The notes: generated by a model from the letters alone, not told the origin. Positions 9,664 through 22,567 are shown, numbered from the stretch's first letter. The stretch: 64,000 nucleotides of DNA from Inquilinus sp052113205 (GCF_052113205.1 NZ_JBFRCU010000018.1:1-64000); one strand, 5' to 3'. A program made the numbers and translations.

Positions 9664-10353
9664 CTAGGGAGTCCGCCGCGCCGCCGCCACCGCGGCCAGC
9701 CATTCGGCGGTGTCGTCGACGGCGATGTCGATATGGCCGTCGCCGGGCAAGGGCTGGCCCCAGTCCGACGGGGTGCGCACCCACACCGTGGTCATGCCCA
9801 GCTGATGGGCCGGCAGCAGGTTGCGGGCCATGTCCTCGACCATCGCCGTCGATCGCGGCGCCAGGCGGTAGCGGTCCAGCATCGCCCGGTAGGGGCCGGG
9901 GTCGGGCTTCGGCACATAGTCGGCCGCGACGATGTCGAAGATGCCGTCGAACTGCGACACCACGCCGAGCCGGGCCAGCACCCGCTCGGCATGGCGGACC
10001 GAGCCGTTGGTGAACACGATCTTGCGGCCCGGCAGGTCGGCCAGCGCCGCGGCCAGGGTCGGGCTCGGCCCGATCGCTGAGATGTCGATGTCGTGGACGA
10101 ACTCCAGGAACGGGCCGGGATCGATTTCCCGCTCGTTCATCAGCCCCCGCAGGGTGGTGCCGTAGTCGCGGAACAGCCGCTTCTGCAGCGCCTTGGCCTC
10201 GGCCTCCGGCAGGTCGTAATGCGACCGGATGTATTCGCCCATGCGCCGGTCGATCTGGGCGAACAGGTTGCTGCGGGCGGGGTACAGCGTGTTGTCCAGG
10301 TCGAACACCCAGTGCTCGACATGGCGCAGCGGATCGGCCGGCTGCATCGTCAC
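9664..10353 (-). CDS. HAD-family hydrolase, pyrimidine 5'-nucleotidase type
   Basis: A 229-residue HAD phosphatase. Motif I is WVFDLDNTLYPA, motif II is IVFTNGS, and motif III/IV is YVPKPDPGPY followed by MVEDMARNLLPAHQLG. This arrangement, with DNTLYP and an insert after motif I, is that of pyrimidine 5'-nucleotidases (YjjG/SDT1-like) that dephosphorylate UMP or CMP. Substrate is inferred from family only. The start is either GTG at 10353, which overlaps the yciB stop as GTGA, or ATG at 10347; overlap suggests translational coupling. Confidence 0.88.
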   Translation of the reverse strand: MTMQPADPLRHVEHWVFDLDNTLYPARSNLFAQIDRRMGEYIRSHYDLPEAEAKALQKRLFRDYGTTLRGLMNEREIDPGPFLEFVHDIDISAIGPSPTLAAALADLPGRKIVFTNGSVRHAERVLARLGVVSQFDGIFDIVAADYVPKPDPGPYRAMLDRYRLAPRSTAMVEDMARNLLPAHQLGMTTVWVRTPSDWGQPLPGDGHIDIAVDDTAEWLAAVAAARRTP

Positions 10354-10937
10354 TCCGCCGGCTTGACCTGGTGCCGCATCAGCACCGGCATCTGCGCCAT
10401 GGCGAAGACCAGCGTCAGCGGCAGGATGCCGAACAGCTTGAACCCGGCCCAGAAGCTGAACGAAAAGTTGCGCCAGACGATCTCGTTGATCACGGCCAGC
10501 ACCACGAAAAACACCGCCCAGCGCCAGGTCAGGATGCGCCAGCCCAGTTCGTCCAGCTCGAACACGGTGCCCATCATCAGCTTCAGGAAGTTGCGGCCGG
10601 TGGCGAGGCCCGCGAACAGGATGGCGGCGAACAGCAGGTTCACCACCGTCGGCTTCAGCTTGAAGAACAGATCGTCGTTCAGCCACAGCGTCAGGCCGCC
10701 GAAGATCAGCACGAAGACGCAGCTGACCATCGGCATGATCGGCCAGCGCCGTTCGAGCCGGACCGATAGCGCGACAGCCACCACCAGCGCGGCCATGAAG
10801 ACCGCGATCGCCGGCATGGCGCCAACCACCTGGTTGGCGACGAAGAAGATCAGGAGAGGCCCCGCCTCGAGCGCAAGGCGCAGGAACGGGCTCTTCTCGG
10901 CTTTGGCGACGGCCCGCGTGTCGGTCTGGTCGATCAT
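10350..10937 (-). CDS. yciB: inner-membrane septation protein YciB/IspZ
   Basis: A 195-residue integral membrane protein with five or more hydrophobic segments and the family hallmarks LEAGPLLIFFVAN near the N-terminus, FGGLTLWLNDDLFFKLKPTV in the middle and WRNFSFSFWAGFKLFG near the end. YciB proteins act in cell-envelope synthesis and septation in enterobacteria. It overlaps the HAD hydrolase downstream by four bases. Strong family match by motif and length. Confidence 0.94.
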   Translation of the reverse strand: MIDQTDTRAVAKAEKSPFLRLALEAGPLLIFFVANQVVGAMPAIAVFMAALVVAVALSVRLERRWPIMPMVSCVFVLIFGGLTLWLNDDLFFKLKPTVVNLLFAAILFAGLATGRNFLKLMMGTVFELDELGWRILTWRWAVFFVVLAVINEIVWRNFSFSFWAGFKLFGILPLTLVFAMAQMPVLMRHQVKPAE

Positions 10938-11041
10938 GGCCGCACCCTAGACCAAGTGCCGTTTGCTGAAAACCGCGATCCAGCCGGAGCGACAAGATGG
11001 GCTCAGGCCGTTTGCGCCTCCCGCTCGCACATTCCCAACAT

Positions 11042-11128
11042 CGTCATTGCGAGCGCAGCGAAGCAATCCAGGGGCTGCACGCACCGGCCTCTGGATTGCT
11101 TCGTCGGCTTCGCCTCCTCGCAATGACG
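11042..11128. repeat. palindromic intergenic repeat, family R2
   Basis: Begins CGTCATTGCGAGCGCAGCGA and ends CGCCTCCTCGCAATGACG, the halves pairing around CAATCCAGG / CTGGATTG. Copies occur at 19302, 25299 and 33362. It lies between the divergent yciB and DHA2 transporter genes. Confidence 0.88.
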
Positions 11129-11294
11129 GTGAGGGGATGGCTGTCTGCCTTCGCCCATCCCATGCCGCGCGACGATGGCAGCACTGCCGACAGCGCTCTT
11201 GTACGACAACCTCCCCGGGCGAAGGTTAAGGGCTCGGGGCGCTTCGCCGCCGCCGGCCTTTCGCATTCCGCCCCCGCCTTCGGAACGCCGCATC

Positions 11295-12785
11295 ATGTCC
11301 GTACACAGTCCGGCGGTCGCCGTCCCGGCACCGCTCGACCACGCCACTGTCCGTTCGATCATCATCGGCATCATGCTGGCGATGCTGCTGGCGGCGCTCG
11401 ACCAGACCATCGTGGCCACGGCGCTGCCGACCATCGGGCAGGAGCTGGGCGACGTCGAGCACCTGTCCTGGGTGGTCAGCGCCTATCTGCTGGCGGCCAC
11501 CGCGGTGACGCCGCTCTATGGCAAGTTCAGCGACATTCACGGCCGGCGCATCACGCTGCTGGTCAGCATCAGCGTGTTCATCATCGGCTCGGTCGCCTGC
11601 GCCCTGGCGCCGACCATGCTGGCGCTGATCCTGGCCCGGGCGCTGCAGGGGCTGGGTGGCGGCGGGCTGATCTCGCTGGCCCAGACCATCATCGCCGACG
11701 TGGTCTCGCCGAAGGAGCGCGGGCGCTACCAGGGCTACATCGCCAGCGTCTTCGTCACCTCCAGCGTGGTCGGGCCGGTGCTGGGCGGGCTGATCGCCGA
11801 CCATCTGCACTGGTCGGTGATCTTCTGGATCAACCTGCCGCTCGGCCTCGGCGCCTTCTGGATGGTCTGGGGCGCGCTGCGCCGCCTGCCGCGGCACGAC
11901 CGCCGGCACAAGCTCGACGTGCTCGGCGCCGTGCTGATGGTCGGCGCCACCGTGGCGGCGATGCTGGCGCTGACCTGGGGCGGCACCCGCTACCCCTGGG
12001 ATTCGGCTGAGATCCTCGGCCTGTTCGGCGGCTCGGCGGTGCTGTGGGTGCTGTTCGCGGCGCGCCTTCTGACAGCGGACGAGCCGTTGATCCCGCTGGC
12101 GGTGATGTCGAACCAGGTGGTCGGCACCGGCACCGCCGCCGCCTTCTGCGTCATGGGCAGCTTCATCGGCCTGTCGATCTATGTCCCGGTCTATCTCGAA
12201 AGCGTGGTCGGCTTGTCGGCCAGCAATTCCGGCCTGGCGCTGATGCCGCTGATGGCCGGCACGGTAACCGGCGCCAACATCGCCGGCCGCTTCATGGCGC
12301 GGATGACCCATTACAAGCGCACGCCGCTGGTCGGGCTGGTGATCGCCGCGGCGGCGCTGGTCGGGCTGGCCGCCTATCCGGACGGGCTGCCGCTGTGGCT
12401 GGTCGAGGTCGCGCTTGTCGCGGTCGGCCTCGGCCTCGGCACGGTGCTGCCGGTCACCACCATCTCGATCCAGAACGCGGTGGCGATGCACCAGCTCGGC
12501 ACCGCCACCGGCTGCATGAACTTCTTCCGCTCGCTCGGCAGCGCCATCGTCGTCGCCGGCTTCGGCGCCATCGTGCTCGGCGCCATCGGCGGCGACGGGC
12601 GATCGCCGGAGACCCTGGGCGCTCTCACCTCGGCGATGCGCGACGGGCTGGTCGGCGCCTTCCACTGGATGTTCCTGGCCGCCGCTGCCGGCCTCGCCCT
12701 CGGCTTCGTCTGGCTGCTGCTGATGGAGGAGCGGCCGCTGCGCAGCGGCGCGGCCGCCCATGCCAAGGAAGCCCTGGTCGAATAA
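11295..12785 (+). CDS. MFS drug exporter, DHA2 (EmrB/QacA) family
   Basis: Proton-driven exporter of drugs or other amphiphiles in the inner membrane. The 496-residue protein has the 14-helix layout of DHA2 transporters, with motif D1 near helix 1 (LAALDQTIVATALPTI), motif A in the loop after helix 2 (GKFSDIHGRR), motif B (ARALQGLGGGG) and motif C (SVVGPVLGG). The ATG at 11295 is used; the 40-codon upstream extension has no family likeness. It stands alone and is tightly convergent (10 bases) with the permease at 12796. Substrate unknown. Confidence 0.92.
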   Translation: MSVHSPAVAVPAPLDHATVRSIIIGIMLAMLLAALDQTIVATALPTIGQELGDVEHLSWVVSAYLLAATAVTPLYGKFSDIHGRRITLLVSISVFIIGSVACALAPTMLALILARALQGLGGGGLISLAQTIIADVVSPKERGRYQGYIASVFVTSSVVGPVLGGLIADHLHWSVIFWINLPLGLGAFWMVWGALRRLPRHDRRHKLDVLGAVLMVGATVAAMLALTWGGTRYPWDSAEILGLFGGSAVLWVLFAARLLTADEPLIPLAVMSNQVVGTGTAAAFCVMGSFIGLSIYVPVYLESVVGLSASNSGLALMPLMAGTVTGANIAGRFMARMTHYKRTPLVGLVIAAAALVGLAAYPDGLPLWLVEVALVAVGLGLGTVLPVTTISIQNAVAMHQLGTATGCMNFFRSLGSAIVVAGFGAIVLGAIGGDGRSPETLGALTSAMRDGLVGAFHWMFLAAAAGLALGFVWLLLMEERPLRSGAAAHAKEALVE

Positions 12786-12795
12786 CGGGCCGCCG

Positions 12796-13635
12796 CTACC
12801 CCTTCACCGCGCCGGCGGTGAGGCCGGAGACGATGCGGCGCTGGAAGATCATCACCAGCACGATCAGCGGCACGGTCACCACCACCGACGCCGCCATGAT
12901 GTTGCCCCAGGGGATGTCGAACTGGGTGGCGCCGGAGATCAGGGCGATCGCCACCGGCACCGTCCGCACCTCGTTGGTCAGGGTGAAGGTCAGGGCGAAC
13001 AGGAACTCGTTCCAGGCGGCGATGAAGGCCAGCAGGCCGGTGGTCGCCAGGGCCGGGCCGAGCAGCGGCAGGAACACCCGGACCAGGATCTGCCACGGCC
13101 TGGCGCCGTCGACGATCGCCGCCTCCTCCAGCTCGCGCGGCAGCTCGCGGATGAAGGTGGTCAGCACCCAGACCGAGAAGGGCAGGGTGAAGATCATGTA
13201 GCTGAGGATCAGCGAGCCGAGCGAATTGTAGAGCCCGGCCCAGCGCACCAGCTCGAACAGCCCGGTCAGCACCGCCACCTGCGGGAACATCGACACCGCC
13301 AGGGTCAGCATCAGGATGGTGCTGCGGCCGCGGAACCGCACCCGGCCCAGCGCATAGGCGGCGCTGACCGAAAGCAGGAGGCAGATCAGCACGGTCGATC
13401 CGGCGACGATCAGCGAGTTGACGATGTTGGTCAGGAAGGGCTGCTCGCGGAACACGCTGACATAGTTGTCGAGGGTGGGCGAGGGCGGCACCAGATCGGT
13501 GCCGAACAGCTGCTGGCCGCTCTTCAGCGACGAGATCACCGCCCAGTAGAACGGGAACACCGTGTAGACGATGATCGCCGCCACCAGCACGTAGAAGAAG
13601 CTGCGGCCGATGCGGCGCCTGGAGGATCTGGTCAT
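12796..13635 (-). CDS. alpha-glucoside-type ABC transporter permease (MalG-like)
   Basis: Inner-membrane permease subunit of a CUT1 sugar importer. The 279-residue protein has six hydrophobic helices and the EAA loop ELEEAAIVDGARPWQILVRV that docks onto the ATPase. It ends QRRIVSGLTAGAVKG, a terminus typical of MalG/ThuG/AglG proteins. It is last in a minus-strand operon after the glucosidase, binding protein and MalF-like permease. The ATPase partner is not encoded here. Confidence 0.93.
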   Translation of the reverse strand: MTRSSRRRIGRSFFYVLVAAIIVYTVFPFYWAVISSLKSGQQLFGTDLVPPSPTLDNYVSVFREQPFLTNIVNSLIVAGSTVLICLLLSVSAAYALGRVRFRGRSTILMLTLAVSMFPQVAVLTGLFELVRWAGLYNSLGSLILSYMIFTLPFSVWVLTTFIRELPRELEEAAIVDGARPWQILVRVFLPLLGPALATTGLLAFIAAWNEFLFALTFTLTNEVRTVPVAIALISGATQFDIPWGNIMAASVVVTVPLIVLVMIFQRRIVSGLTAGAVKG

Positions 13636-13644
13636 GGCCGCCCC

Positions 13645-14754
13645 CTATTTGTCGAAGCGCACGCGGCCCGCCACCATCCACAGGGCGGCGAGCACGGCGA
13701 TGATCAGGAACAGCAGGGTCGAGGCGGCAGAGCCGAAGCCGACATTGCCGAAATCGATGCTCTGCTGCCGGGCGAAGACCGACATGCTCATGGTGTTGAT
13801 GCTGTTCGAGGTCAGCACGTAGATCAGGTCGAACACCCGCAGCGAATCCAGCGCCCGGAACAGGATCGCCACCATCAGCGCCGGCCAGATCAGCGGCAGG
13901 GTGATGCGGGTGAAGACCTTCCCGGGCCGGATGCCGTCGACCTTCGCCGCCTCATACACCTCGCCCGGCAGCATCTGCAGCGCGGCCAGGATCAGCAGCG
14001 TCATGAAGGGCGTGGTCTTCCAGACGTCGACCGCGATCACGGCGCCCAGCGACAGGCCGGGATCGGCGGTCCAGGCGATGCGGTGGGCGATGACGCCCAG
14101 CGACAGCAGCACCTCGTTCACCACGCCGTACTGGTCGTTCAGCATCCAGCCCCACATCTTGGCCGAGACGATGGTGGGGATGGCCCAGGGGATCAGCACC
14201 GCGGCCCTGAGCAGCCCCCTCCCGGGCAGATGCGCATTCAGCGTCATGGCGATGAGGAGGCCGAGAACGGTCTCGATCGACACCGAGATCACGGTGAACA
14301 GGATGGTGTTCCAGGCGGAGCGCCACCACACCGGGTCGACCAGCAGCCCCTGCCAGTTGAAGATGCCGCTGGTGTCGACGTCGTAATCGACCGGCTTGTT
14401 CTGGTCAATGTCCCAGAACTTGCCCTCGTCCGGCCTCCACACCAAGTTGGTGCCCTTGGGGTCGTAGAACACGTAGTAGCCGCCAAGAGAGTCGTCCCAG
14501 TCGGCGCGGTTGGGGCCGTAGAACAGGTAGTTGTCGAAGCCGACCAGCCGGGTCGGCCGTTCGGCCTTCAGCGTCGCGTCGGTGAAGCTCAGCGCGATGG
14601 TCCGCACCAGCGGCCAGCCGGCGACCAGCGCCAGCACCACCAGCATCGGAATCAGGAACAGCCAGGCGGCGCGGATGCGTTGCCGGCTGAGCCGGGAGAC
14701 GGCCGGCTTGGCGGCGCGGGCGGCCGGGGCAGGGGTCGAGGTGGCGACGGTCAT
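13645..14754 (-). CDS. alpha-glucoside-type ABC transporter permease (MalF-like)
   Basis: The second membrane subunit of the CUT1 importer, 369 residues. An N-terminal helix is followed by a periplasmic insert of about 90 residues (from GFDNYLFYGPNRADWDDS to FNWQGLLVDPVWW) that is characteristic of AglF/ThuF. The EAA loop is VYEAAKVDGIRPGKVFTRI. The ATG at 14754 is chosen because GGGGAG lies 6 bases upstream. It precedes the MalG-like gene by 9 bases. Likely sugar: alpha-glucosides or trehalose, inferred from the neighbouring GH13 enzyme. Confidence 0.92.
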   Translation of the reverse strand: MTVATSTPAPAARAAKPAVSRLSRQRIRAAWLFLIPMLVVLALVAGWPLVRTIALSFTDATLKAERPTRLVGFDNYLFYGPNRADWDDSLGGYYVFYDPKGTNLVWRPDEGKFWDIDQNKPVDYDVDTSGIFNWQGLLVDPVWWRSAWNTILFTVISVSIETVLGLLIAMTLNAHLPGRGLLRAAVLIPWAIPTIVSAKMWGWMLNDQYGVVNEVLLSLGVIAHRIAWTADPGLSLGAVIAVDVWKTTPFMTLLILAALQMLPGEVYEAAKVDGIRPGKVFTRITLPLIWPALMVAILFRALDSLRVFDLIYVLTSNSINTMSMSVFARQQSIDFGNVGFGSAASTLLFLIIAVLAALWMVAGRVRFDK

Positions 14755-14824
14755 GGGGTGCTCCCCGAAATCAATGGCAGAGGCACTCAACTCAGGTCAG
14801 CCGGGCTGGTCCTCGCGGTGGCTG

Positions 14825-14990
14825 ATTGCCTCTCCCGTTTGCGAACCCTCTCAAAATCCCCAATCCGTCATCCCCGCGAAAGCGGGGATCTCGCAACGCT
14901 CTGACCGGAAAGAGATTCCCGCTTTCGCGGGAATGACGGCAAAGGGATGGATCGTTGTTCTGAAAAGGTCTCGCAAGCGGGCGAGGCAAT
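14825..14990. repeat. nested palindromic repeats between binding-protein and permease genes
   Basis: Outer arms ATTGCCTCTCCCGTTTGCGA (14825-14853) and its near complement ending GCGAGGCAAT (14959-14990) enclose a separate palindrome, CGTCATCCCCGCGAAAGCGG to CGCTTTCGCGGGAATGACG (14866-14938). The outer arms match those at 26962-27254, which enclose a different insert. The stem-rich spacer lies inside the sugar operon and may lower downstream expression relative to the binding protein, a common arrangement. Confidence 0.8.
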
Positions 14991-15022
14991 TGGAGCGGGC
15001 TCGGCGGAGGCCGGCCCGTCCG

Positions 15023-16300
15023 TTACCAGCGGCCGCCGCGGCTCAGCCGGTTCAGGTCCTTCTGCAGCTGCGCCAGGTTGGTGGCGCCGTCGCCCTGCTT
15101 CGACAGGGTGTTGTGAACCGCGTTCCAGAACAGGGTCGAGACCTCGTTGTAGCGCTCGCCGGTGATCGCCGAGGGGCGGGCCAGAGCGCCGTCGAAGGCG
15201 GTCTTCAACGTGGCGAAGAAGGGCTGGGCCTTCAGCACGTCCGGGTCTTCGTACAGCGCCGGGATGGTGGTCTGGAAGGCGCCGGCGATCGCCCGCCGCT
15301 TCTGCTCGTCCTTGCCGGTCAGGAAGGCGGCGAGGTCGGCCGCCTCCTTCGGATGGGCCGAATATTTCGACACCGCCAGGTTCCAGCCGCCGAGGGTGGC
15401 GGCGCTGCGGGCGCCCTCGCCGTCGCCCTTCGGCAGGGCAGCGACGCCGACCTTGCCCTTGACCGGGCTGTCGCCGGCATCGACCAGGCCGTGGGCATAG
15501 GGCCAGTTGCGCATGAAGGCGGCGTTGCCGGACTGGAACACGCCGCGGGCATCCTCCTCCATGTAGTTCAGGACGCCGTCCGGCGCGATGGTGCCGACCC
15601 AGGAGGCGGCGAGGTCCAGCGCCTTGGCGGCCTGCGGGGTGTTGACGGTGATCTTGCCGTCCGGCCCGACGATGGTGCCGCCGCCGAAGCTGGCGATCCA
15701 TTCCAGCGCGTTGCAGGTCAGGCCCTCATAGGACCGGCCCTGGAACACGAAGCCGAAGAAGCGGTCGTTGCCGTCCTTGCGCTCGCCGTCCTGGATGGTC
15801 TTGGCGGTCTCGGTCAGCTGATCCCAAGTCTCCGGCACCTTGAGCTTGTATTTGTCCAGCAGGTCCTGGCGGTAGTACAGCAGCCCGGCATCGGTGAACC
15901 AGGGCAGGGCCAGCAGCTGGTCGCCGCGCGACAGGCCCTTGATGATGTTGGGGAAATGCTGGTCGATCGTGGCCTGGTCGACATAGGGCTTCAGGTCGAT
16001 GAAATGGCTGCCCAGGATGCCGGGCCAGACCACGTCGATCTGGAACACGTCGATGTCGCTCGACCCGGCGCTCAGGATCTGCTGGTACAGGGCCAGCTGG
16101 TCCGAGGTCGATTGCGGCGCGGCGACGACCTTGACCGTGTTGCCGGTCTTCGCCTCCCATTCCTTGGCGCCCTCCTGGCACTGCGCCTGCTCGGCGCCGA
16201 CGGAGCCGCAGGCGATCGCGACCGTGACCCCGGCCGCCTGCGCGGCGGTGCCGGCCAGGACCAGAGCGAATGTGAGGGGAAGGATTGCGCTCCTCGACAT
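15023..16300 (-). CDS. sugar ABC transporter substrate-binding protein (ThuE/AglE-like)
   Basis: Periplasmic solute-binding protein, 425 residues, with signal peptide RSAILPLTFALVLAGTAAQA. The mature protein has the MalE-type fold: DVFQIDVVWPGILGSHFIDL, LPWFTDAGLLYYRQDLLDKY and FVFQGRSYEGLTCNALEW are typical of trehalose/maltose binding proteins of rhizobia (ThuE). It is the second gene of the leftward cluster, after the glucosidase. Ligand is inferred as a disaccharide alpha-glucoside or trehalose. Confidence 0.93.
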   Translation of the reverse strand: MSRSAILPLTFALVLAGTAAQAAGVTVAIACGSVGAEQAQCQEGAKEWEAKTGNTVKVVAAPQSTSDQLALYQQILSAGSSDIDVFQIDVVWPGILGSHFIDLKPYVDQATIDQHFPNIIKGLSRGDQLLALPWFTDAGLLYYRQDLLDKYKLKVPETWDQLTETAKTIQDGERKDGNDRFFGFVFQGRSYEGLTCNALEWIASFGGGTIVGPDGKITVNTPQAAKALDLAASWVGTIAPDGVLNYMEEDARGVFQSGNAAFMRNWPYAHGLVDAGDSPVKGKVGVAALPKGDGEGARSAATLGGWNLAVSKYSAHPKEAADLAAFLTGKDEQKRRAIAGAFQTTIPALYEDPDVLKAQPFFATLKTAFDGALARPSAITGERYNEVSTLFWNAVHNTLSKQGDGATNLAQLQKDLNRLSRGGRW

Positions 16301-16430
16301 GGTCTCCTCCTTGTGGTTTTGGCCGCGGGGGAGACCGGCGCGCCCCCGCGTGCTTTAGTCTTGGGGCAAGGGTGACTCGCCAGGCCGGCTCTGGCGAGTC
16401 GAAATGATTTTAGTCTTGGACCGAACGTCG

Positions 16431-18071
<1,641 letters not shown>

Positions 18072-18129
18072 TCAACCCCTCCCGATATCCCCTGCATCCA
18101 AGCCGCGATTCGCCATCCGCCGCGATCAT

Positions 18130-18143
18130 CTGAATGCATTCAG
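18130..18143. promoter_or_regulatory. 14-bp palindrome in the divergent promoter region
   Basis: Perfect palindrome CTGAATGCATTCAG, 59 bases upstream of the glucosidase start and 59 before the regulator start. It may be a second operator or an activator site. Its centre is GC, not the CG usual for LacI-family operators, so I rate it below the site at 18165. Confidence 0.5.
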
Positions 18144-18164
18144 TTCCGACACTATCAGAGACTT

Positions 18165-18180
18165 TCTTGATCGATCAAGA
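18165..18180. promoter_or_regulatory. probable LacI-family operator
   Basis: Perfect 16-base palindrome TCTTGATCGATCAAGA with a central CG, the hallmark of LacI-family operators. It lies 21 bases upstream of the regulator's ATG, so it should give autorepression and could also repress the divergent glucosidase promoter. Confidence 0.7.
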
Positions 18181-18201
18181 GGGAGACTTTAGGGTGCCCA
18201 C

Positions 18202-19287
18202 ATGAACGACGGATCGGAGAAGCGGCGGGGCACGCTGCTGGACATCGCGGCGGCCGTCGGCGTGTCGCGCACCACCGTGTCGAACGCCTTCAACCGGCCG
18301 GACCAGTTGTCGGCCGAGCTGCGCGACAAGATCATGGCGGCGGCCCGGGCGCTGGGGGTGCACGGGCCGAACCCGGCGGCGCGGATGCTGCGCACCGGCC
18401 GGGCCGAGGCGATCGGCCTCCTGTTTCACGAGACCCTGCCCTTCGCCTTCGACGACCCGGCGGCGGTCGGCATGCTGCGCGGCATCGCCAGCGCCTGCGA
18501 GAAGGCGCGCTCGGGCCTGCTGATCCTGCCGGCGGTGAAAAGCCCGGCCAGCCGCAGCGCCATCCACCGCGCCGCGGTCGACGGCTTCCTGGTCTACGGC
18601 TTCCTGAACGGGGCGGAGGCCTGGACGCCGCTGCTGCGCCGCGGGCTACCGGTGGTGGCGATCGACAACCAGGTGCCGGATGGAGTGCCCTTCGTCGGCA
18701 TCGACGACCGCGGCGCCGCCCGCCGGGTGGCGCAGCATGTGGTCGGGCTCGGCCACCGCCGGCTCGGCATCATCACGCTGGAATCGGCGGTCGACGGCTA
18801 TGTCGGGCCGCTCGACGCGGCGCGGCGAACCAAGATGACCTTCCGCACCAGCGTCGACCGGCTGGAGGGTTATCTCGAGGCGATCGCCGCCGCCGGCATC
18901 GACCTGGGGTCAGTGCCGGTGGAGGAGCGGCCGGCCTCGAGCGAGGCGCATGGCCGCGATGCCGCGCTTTCACTGCTGCGCCGGCCCGACCGGCCGACCG
19001 CGATTCTGGCGATGTCCGACCGGCTGGCGATCGGCGCGATCGAGGCGGCGCGGTCGCTGGGCCTGCGGGTGCCGGAGGATGTGTCGGTCGCCGGCTTCGA
19101 TGACATCCCGCGCGCGGCGCTGGTGCGCCCGGCCCTGACCACGATCCGCCAGCCGCTGTTCGACAAGGGCGCCACCGCGGCGCGGCTGCTGCTCGACGCC
19201 GTGGCCGACGGCGGCACGATCCCGCCCGACCGCCATTTGCTGCCGACGGAGCTGGTGGTCCGGGCCTCGACACGGGCGCCGGGGTAG
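18202..19287 (+). CDS. LacI-family transcriptional regulator
   Basis: A 361-residue repressor. The N-terminal helix-turn-helix is TLLDIAAAVGVSRTTVSNAFN, followed by a hinge region, and the rest is a periplasmic-binding-protein-like effector domain (VDGFLVYGFLNG, VVAIDNQVPDGVPFVGIDDR, AILAMSDRLAIGAIEAARSLGL, VAGFDDIP). It is divergent from the alpha-glucosidase operon with palindromes between, so it most likely represses that operon until the sugar appears. Effector unknown; AglR-like by context. Confidence 0.93.
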   Translation: MNDGSEKRRGTLLDIAAAVGVSRTTVSNAFNRPDQLSAELRDKIMAAARALGVHGPNPAARMLRTGRAEAIGLLFHETLPFAFDDPAAVGMLRGIASACEKARSGLLILPAVKSPASRSAIHRAAVDGFLVYGFLNGAEAWTPLLRRGLPVVAIDNQVPDGVPFVGIDDRGAARRVAQHVVGLGHRRLGIITLESAVDGYVGPLDAARRTKMTFRTSVDRLEGYLEAIAAAGIDLGSVPVEERPASSEAHGRDAALSLLRRPDRPTAILAMSDRLAIGAIEAARSLGLRVPEDVSVAGFDDIPRAALVRPALTTIRQPLFDKGATAARLLLDAVADGGTIPPDRHLLPTELVVRASTRAPG

Positions 19288-19301
19288 GGAAGTCCCCTTA
19301 C

Positions 19302-19399
19302 ACCGTCATAGCGACCCCGGCCTTGAGCCGGGGGAAGCAATCCAGGGCCGTAAGAGCGGCGGCATGGATTGCTTCGTCGGCTTCGCCTCCTCGCAATCA
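19302..19399. repeat. palindromic intergenic repeat, R2 with R1-like left half
   Basis: The right half is the R2 end (GCTTCGTCGGCTTCGCCTCCTC). The left half begins CGTCATAGCGACCCCGGCCTTGAGCC, which differs from the other R2 copies, so this is a mosaic or diverged copy. It lies between the convergent regulator and glycosyltransferase genes. Confidence 0.75.
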
Positions 19400-19409
19400 C
19401 GAACGAGGC

Positions 19410-20480
19410 TCAGTTCGCCACCGCGCGAAGCACGGCCGGTGTCTTCGGCGCCTCGACCGCCTGCAGGCCCTCATAGATTGCGAGGTAGTCCTGGGCCATG
19501 CGGCGGGCGGTGAAGCGCTGGTCGAAGACCTCGCGGATGCGGGTGTTCGACAGCTCGGGCAGGCGCTGCACCGCGGCCACCGCGCCGATCTCGTCCTCGA
19601 CGATGAAGCCGGTGACGCCCTCGTCGATCACCTCGGGGACGGAGCCGCGGTTGTAGGCCACCACCGGCGTGCCGCAGGCCATCGCCTCGATCATCACCAG
19701 GCCGAACGGCTCCGGCCAGTCGATCGGCACCAGCAGGCCGATGGCACCGCTCAGGAAGGCCGCTTTCTGGGAATCGTCGATCTCGCCGATGAAGTCGACA
19801 TGCGGCGATCGGGCCAGCAGCGGCTTGATCTCGGCGTCGTAATATTCCTGGTCGGCCTTGTCGACCTTGGCCGCGATCTTCAGCTTCAGGCCGCTCTTCG
19901 CCGCGATCTCGATCGCCCGGTCGACCCGTTTCTCCGGCGCGATGCGGCCGAGGAAGGCGAGGTAGCCGCGCTCGGCCGGCACCGGCGTCAGCAGCTGCGC
20001 CGGCAGGCCGTGATGCACGGTGGCGATCCAGCCGGCCTTCGGCATCGGCCGGCGCTGGGCGTCGGAGATCGACACCACCGGCACATGCGAGAAGGTCTCG
20101 AACATCGGGTGCAGCTCGGGCAGGTCGAGCCGGCCGTGCAGCGTGGTCACGAACGGAACGTCGCCGCGGCTGAACAGCGAGAACGGGAAATAGTCGAGAT
20201 GGCAGTGGATGATGTCGAATTCGTCCGACCGCCGGTACACCTGCTCGAACATGTGCATATGGGGCGCGATCCAGTCACGCACCGAGGCGTCGAGCCGCAT
20301 CGCCCGCGGCCAGCAGGCCTCGAGCGTGGCGGAGGTCACGGAATCGCCGCTGGCGAACAATGTGACGTCGTGACCGAGGCCGACGAGCTCTTCCGTCAGG
20401 AAGGACACGACGCGTTCGGTGCCGCCATAGAGCTTGGGGGGGACCGCTTCGAACAGCGGGGCGACCTGCGCGATTCGCAT
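19410..20480 (-). CDS. glycosyltransferase family 4
   Basis: Transfers a sugar from an activated donor to an unknown acceptor. The 356-residue protein has the GT-B layout of GT4: N-terminal acceptor domain with KLYGGTERVVSFLTEEL, and C-terminal donor domain with FLGRIAPEKRVDRAIE and the EX7E motif in EPFGLVMIEAMACGTPVVA. Translation starts at ATG 20480 (MRIAQVAPLFEAVPP), preceded by GGAGGGAG; the longer frame is not family-like. Divergent from the ABC exporter. Related proteins are often involved in extracellular polysaccharide or glycolipid synthesis. Confidence 0.9.
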   Translation of the reverse strand: MRIAQVAPLFEAVPPKLYGGTERVVSFLTEELVGLGHDVTLFASGDSVTSATLEACWPRAMRLDASVRDWIAPHMHMFEQVYRRSDEFDIIHCHLDYFPFSLFSRGDVPFVTTLHGRLDLPELHPMFETFSHVPVVSISDAQRRPMPKAGWIATVHHGLPAQLLTPVPAERGYLAFLGRIAPEKRVDRAIEIAAKSGLKLKIAAKVDKADQEYYDAEIKPLLARSPHVDFIGEIDDSQKAAFLSGAIGLLVPIDWPEPFGLVMIEAMACGTPVVAYNRGSVPEVIDEGVTGFIVEDEIGAVAAVQRLPELSNTRIREVFDQRFTARRMAQDYLAIYEGLQAVEAPKTPAVLRAVAN

Positions 20481-20776
20481 GTGGATGGAACTCCCTCCGC
20501 AGATGGGGGTTTTGTCTGACATCACCGGCGCTGCGGTGCAGCAATGCGGCGCTGCTCTCTTTCAGGTGCTCCCGCGGCAACGGGCACTCGATGACCACAG
20601 ACAATCGGGGCGGCAAAAGGTTCCGACTCCGCCCCGATAATGTCTGTGGGGTGCGCGCAGATCAGGTGCAGTGCAGCGATGCGCCGTCATCTGTCGGCAT
20701 GGCGTGCCAAGACTCGCAAGGCGGCCGAACCGTGCCGTCCATGGTGGATGAAGACAAAGCAGGGGAGCTGATGGAC

Positions 20777-22567
<1,791 letters not shown>
